A DNA stretch of 64,000 bases, taken from positions 351,047-415,046 of the forward strand of contig JH720364.1 of NCBI GenBank assembly GCA_000231825.2, given 5' to 3'. A program made the translations under genes and the position numbers. The first letter of the stretch is position 1. Every line of letters starts with the position of its first letter. Below, one piece after another: positions 60,429-64,000 of the stretch. This DNA comes from Tetrahymena elliotti 4EA (taxonomy: Eukaryota > Ciliophora > Oligohymenophorea > Hymenostomatida > Tetrahymenidae). The notes beneath the pieces were generated by a model. That model saw nothing but the letters and a program-made list of their open reading frames with translations. It was not told where the DNA came from and did not search any database.

Positions 60429-63400
60429 TCATTAATAATGGCTAGATTAGTCTTGCATCATATAATGAGAACCTTATTATGTTTATTAATAACCATAAAT
60501 TTAATTACCATCATATTATTAGCTCATTTAATTATTAGCTCCATCATAATAGCCATCTTATTAATGACCAGGTTAGTTATCTTAGCCTCCTGAAAGTTAA
60601 TTATTTTATGATGCATTCCATTAATTGTGTTTCTTATTACCCATTCCATTGTTATTATTTCCATGTCCTTTATTGAATTTATTTCCTCCATTTGAAAATT
60701 AACCTTAATTATTATGATTCTAGTTGTTATTATTTTAGAATCTTCTATTATTTCCATTATTCATTCCACCACCACCATTATTATTATTGTTGTTGTTATA
60801 ATAGTTGCTATTGTTGTTGTTGTGAGAGTTATTTTAATTACCGAAATTTCTTCTTTTGTTATTATTATTATGACCATTATTTTAATAATTTTAATTCATT
60901 CCTTTATTTTAGTTATTGTTTGATCCAAGATTATTAGATTAGTAATTAGGAAAGAACCCACTTCCTTCGTTGAGGGCTTACTAGTTTAGTCCTTATGAGG
61001 AGTCGATATTTTCAGAAGAGAAACTTTGTCTTTACACATTACTGCTACCTTATTAGTTATTTGACTAATTATTATTTCTGACATTATTTTATTATTTGTT
61101 ACCTGAAGACATTTGTTTGTTACCGATTCCTCCTATTTAAGATCTCTTGCAAGTAAGTGTTCTACCAGCATATTGCATACCATGCAAAGTCTCAATGCAT
61201 CTTTCTGTAAGAGAAGGGTCTTTGAACTCAAAAAAGGCATATCCTTTACTTTGATTTGTTTAATTATCTTTAACTAAATGGAATGCTTTAATTTCTCTAT
61301 TTTAAATTAAAATAATTATTCAACTTTCAAATGAATGAATGATTAGTTAGTTAATATAAATACCCCATATCTCTAAGCTTTAATTCATCTAAAATCATTA
61401 ATTCATCCATCTTAGTAGGTAAATTAGCCAAGAATATTTTGTTAGGACCATCATCAACAATTGTAGGAATAATCACAATACCAACAGTTTTGAATAGATC
61501 AAAGTTCAATTTGGGAATCTTGTTCAAAGAATAAAAAACTTATTTTTATAAATTTCTAAAAATTAATGTACATTAGCTTCAAATTGTCCTTATACTTTTG
61601 GGAACTTTTCATATTCTGTGGGCCTTCTAATTCTTAATTATCTGTGCCACTAAATAATAAAATATATAAATTAATAAATTATTTAGAAAGGTGAATTATA
61701 TATTACTAAAATTATTCCATCTAATTGGAGTAAGGCAGTAGTTTCTTCAATTGATCTCAGTTCAGTGAATGCGAATCTTCCTTTAGGATCTATCTCACAC
61801 TTTACAATCTTTGTTGATAATATGGATATTTTCATATTATTTTAAATGAATAATTTTATTTAGAAAAATACTGGATTTTCAGAGGGTAAAGAGGCTTAGA
61901 GACCTCCAGCTGCTTCTAATGAGCGATAAAGCCATTCACTAAGATATTCTTAATTGATTGTTTCAGGTATATTACCAATATAGAGACGTCTATTCATTTT
62001 AATTATTAAATTAAAAATTTTCAAAAAAATTTAAATTAGCGGTAATTTTTCCTGCCTGATTTAAATTCAAAAATATCATTCAATCAATAACTAACTATCC
62101 AATTTATTTATTTATTGAATTTAATACTATCACTTTTAATGTGATTTGATTTTTAAAAATATCTTTGAAGGTGATATGAATCTTTCCCTCAAATTTTAAT
62201 GCAATATTGTTTGATTTTTGTTTCGACCATTAATCTGACTGTTTTCTTTTTAATTTCTTGTTAAAATTAAATACTAAGTAAAGGAGAGATACTTTTTCTA
62301 AATAAAATTATTTAAATGAACAATAATTGAAAGAAAATTAAAACATATTAGTTGATTGTTTGTTTGTTTGTTTGCTTGATATTTAGAGCGAGAAGCAAAA
62401 ATAAAAGAAGAAATAAAAGATAAAGCTATAAATACTACAAAATATTTTGATGATTCACAAATTTATAATTTCATGTAATTCTCTTGAAGACTTTTTCTAT
62501 AAAAAGAGTGAAAAAGAAGATGTTAATTGCAAAGAGAAAAAACAGGTAGCATATAGATTTTAAAGTCAATATAAATGAAAAAAGATTTTAGGAAAAGAGG
62601 GGGAAGAAATCATTCATTTTTAAGCTTTTTTGTTTGTTTGCCATAAAGATATATCAAAAAGAAAGAAAAAGAAAAAGAATATTTTTGGTTTTGGTGTCCA
62701 TTGTTATTGATTAGATAGCAAATGGATTAGCCAAATGAATATTATATTCATATATGTATATTGATTGATATATAAAATAAATTAGAAAGAAGAAATATGA
62801 ATAAAAGATGAGATTAGATTAGATAAATACATTTTGCTTTAGAATAAAAACAAAATATTGAAAGGAGGGGGATTAGAAACTTTTTTGCTTTATTAATCTA
62901 TGTTATGAAGAGTGGGTGTAAATGATAAAAATCAAAGAAAGAAAGTAATAAATCAATAAGAAGAGCTCATTTAGTAGCTCAAAAATGGAATCTTAAATGG
63001 GGAAAAAACTTTGGAAAAAAAGTGGGGAAAAAAATGATTTTTGTGTTTTTTGTTTGCTTAGTTAGATAATTATATGGCTAAGTCTGATAATTGACTGTTG
63101 TGTTGATTGATTTGTTCATTTTTCTTCTTTTTTCAGCTTCAAAAGTATGCTCTTTAAAACAATATTTTTCTGCAAAATAGCATTAATATGCGATTCAAAC
63201 AGAGTTACATTCTTAAAAGCTGCTTTTCTTAATCAGGAAGGAAATTACCATAATTTATAATTAATATATTAATCTATGAAATGATTGATACCTAGCATGA
63301 CGATAACCTGTTTAGTTATCTAATTTTATAACAGGAACTTCTACTTTATTGACCATCTCTTAAAGTTATTACAAACTTTAGTTGAAATTCATTTTACTAA

Positions 63401-63776
63401 AATCAACTCCTGTATTGATACTGCCCAATTCATTTTCATCCTAATTTTAATTATTCTATTCTTCTGTCTACTCATAGAAATTATTGTTTCTCTAAGAAGC
63501 TGTCCTGCTATTTTAATTTAAGTTGTTAGGACTATCTTCTCCATTGCTATTTTGCTATCTGTTGTAATTTCTCTTTCTTTCATTTATTGATCTAGAGCGT
63601 GAACGAGCTGAGTCAATAGAATTTTCTCTAGATCTTTTCATAATCTCTTGATAAACGTTTGTTCCTAATTGATCATAATCAACATCTTTTTGCTAGTTAA
63701 ATTGATTTTCCTATGCATCAGTTAGCTTTTGCATTTGATTCAAGTTATCGTGAATTTCTTGATTTTAAAAACTCAT
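60429..63776 (-). CDS. U2AF2: U2AF large subunit (U2AF65-like splicing factor)
   Basis: Six exons: 63292-63776, 61872-61989, 61707-61808, 61572-61649, 61364-61518 and 60429-61296 (1806 nt, 601 residues). Binds the polypyrimidine tract at 3' splice sites and recruits U2 snRNP. Exon 1 gives a Gln/Asn-rich N-terminus with a short RS patch (RSRENSIDSARSRSRSINER). It ends TGYRHA plus a split Arg codon that is completed by exon 2: RRLYIGNIPETINQEYLSEW, which is RNP2 of RRM1. RRM1 continues GRFAFTELRSIEETTALLQL and IRRPTEYEKFP. RRM2 has NKIFLANLPTKMDELMI and IKAFHLVKD, then SKGYAFFEFKDPSLTERCIE (RNP1). After RRM2 the protein differs from the family: instead of a UHM/RRM3 it has ~200 residues of Asn/Gln/Gly-rich sequence. 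The in-frame ATG at 61997 lies in the intron end and is not the start. Confidence 0.9.
61990..63291 (-). other. 1.3-kb first intron of the U2AF gene
   Basis: Donor CTAG|GTATCAATC at 63291 and acceptor TGAATAG|ACGTC at 61990. At about 1302 nt it is many times longer than the other introns measured in this window (mostly 40-160 nt). On the transcribed strand it is pyrimidine-rich in large part (the plus strand at 62370-62960 is a run of GA-rich sequence), a natural binding target for U2AF itself. Confidence 0.75.
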
Positions 63777-64000
63777 TTTTACTTTAAAGAATTTGCTTTG
63801 ATTTTTTAATTAAATTTAATCTTTAAAATTTCAATTATAATATTCTGAAAACAAAATTTTTATAAAAAAAGTAAATTTATGATTATTAATTAATCAATCA
63901 ATCTAATCATTTGATATCTTTACATATCTCCTATTACTTCATATTAATCTTTTTTAATTAATTTATCAGAATTTTGCTAAAAATTTAAATTTAATTTTTT
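63777..64000. promoter_or_regulatory. upstream flank of the U2AF gene
   Basis: AT-rich sequence upstream of the minus-strand start at 63776, with a short ATCAATCAATC run near 63893. No defined motif. Confidence 0.35.

Noticed and set aside
60692..60937. Two overlapping plus-strand ORFs rich in Tyr/Phe/Ser or Ile/Val
   Set aside because: Antisense to the Asn/Gln-rich tail of U2AF; AAT/CAA repeats read backwards give this composition.
61995..61997. ATG as the start of the U2AF gene (MNRRLYIGNIP)
   Set aside because: The upstream RS-containing exon joins at the acceptor just inside this ATG with matching phase and completes the conserved RRLY; the ATG is in the intron end.
1..64000. CRISPR arrays, bacterial operons, Shine-Dalgarno sites
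   Set aside because: The short direct repeats are microsatellites or LRR exons, genes have spliceosomal introns, and the code is ciliate nuclear.

Overview
The window is AT-rich ciliate nuclear DNA, most likely the macronuclear genome of a Tetrahymena species. Long protein-like reading frames appear only if TAA and TAG are read as glutamine and TGA is the sole stop. Introns are short, AT-rich and bounded by GT and AG. Intergenic DNA is very AT-rich with tetranucleotide microsatellites. A standard-code ORF search fails here: the true genes are broken into fragments, and several standard ORFs are antisense shadows.

Layout. 1-776: 3' part of a Tim17/22/23 family gene (+). 1823-1922: 100-N gap. 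2.4-3.7 kb: unrecognised protein (+). 4.7-8.2 kb: CTF18, the large subunit of the alternative clamp loader (-). 9.3-10.8 kb: kelch protein (+). 11.3-16.9 kb: intronless 1868-aa protein with a kinase domain and 15 TPRs (+). 17.8-19.7 kb: decayed tandem repeat. 19.7-20.6 kb: kinase pseudogene (-). 22.6-25.3 kb: two-domain cyclic-nucleotide-binding-like protein (+). 26.0-27.1 kb: CDK with a PSTALRE helix (+). 28.1-29.2 kb: calcineurin B/CIB-like EF-hand sensor (-). 30.0-30.7 kb and 31.3-35.4 kb: two unrecognised proteins (-). 35.7 kb: tRNA-Cys (-). 36.2-38.5 kb: L-asparaginase with ankyrin repeats (-). 39.4-41.9 kb: low-complexity Ser-Pro-rich protein (+).

From 42.2 to 59.3 kb lies an accessory region. 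Two intact tandem paralogues (A, B) encode leucine-rich-repeat proteins of about 595 residues. A third, more diverged array (C) has a broken reading frame. In all three almost every repeat is one exon of exactly 90 nt (30 codons) bounded by phase-2 introns, so repeats can be added or lost without breaking the frame. Decayed Tc1/mariner/IS630-type transposases lie between A and B and just after B. The second N gap (42284-42383) is flanked by two identical 77-bp copies, so it is probably a contig overlap rather than missing DNA.

The right end holds the large subunit of the splicing factor U2AF (-, 60.4-63.8 kb). A 1.3-kb first intron separates its short RS-type N-terminus from its RRMs.

The housekeeping genes (protein import, sister-chromatid cohesion, splicing, cell-cycle kinase, tRNA) are not obviously linked in function. 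The LRR block and the kinase-TPR gene are the rapidly evolving parts.
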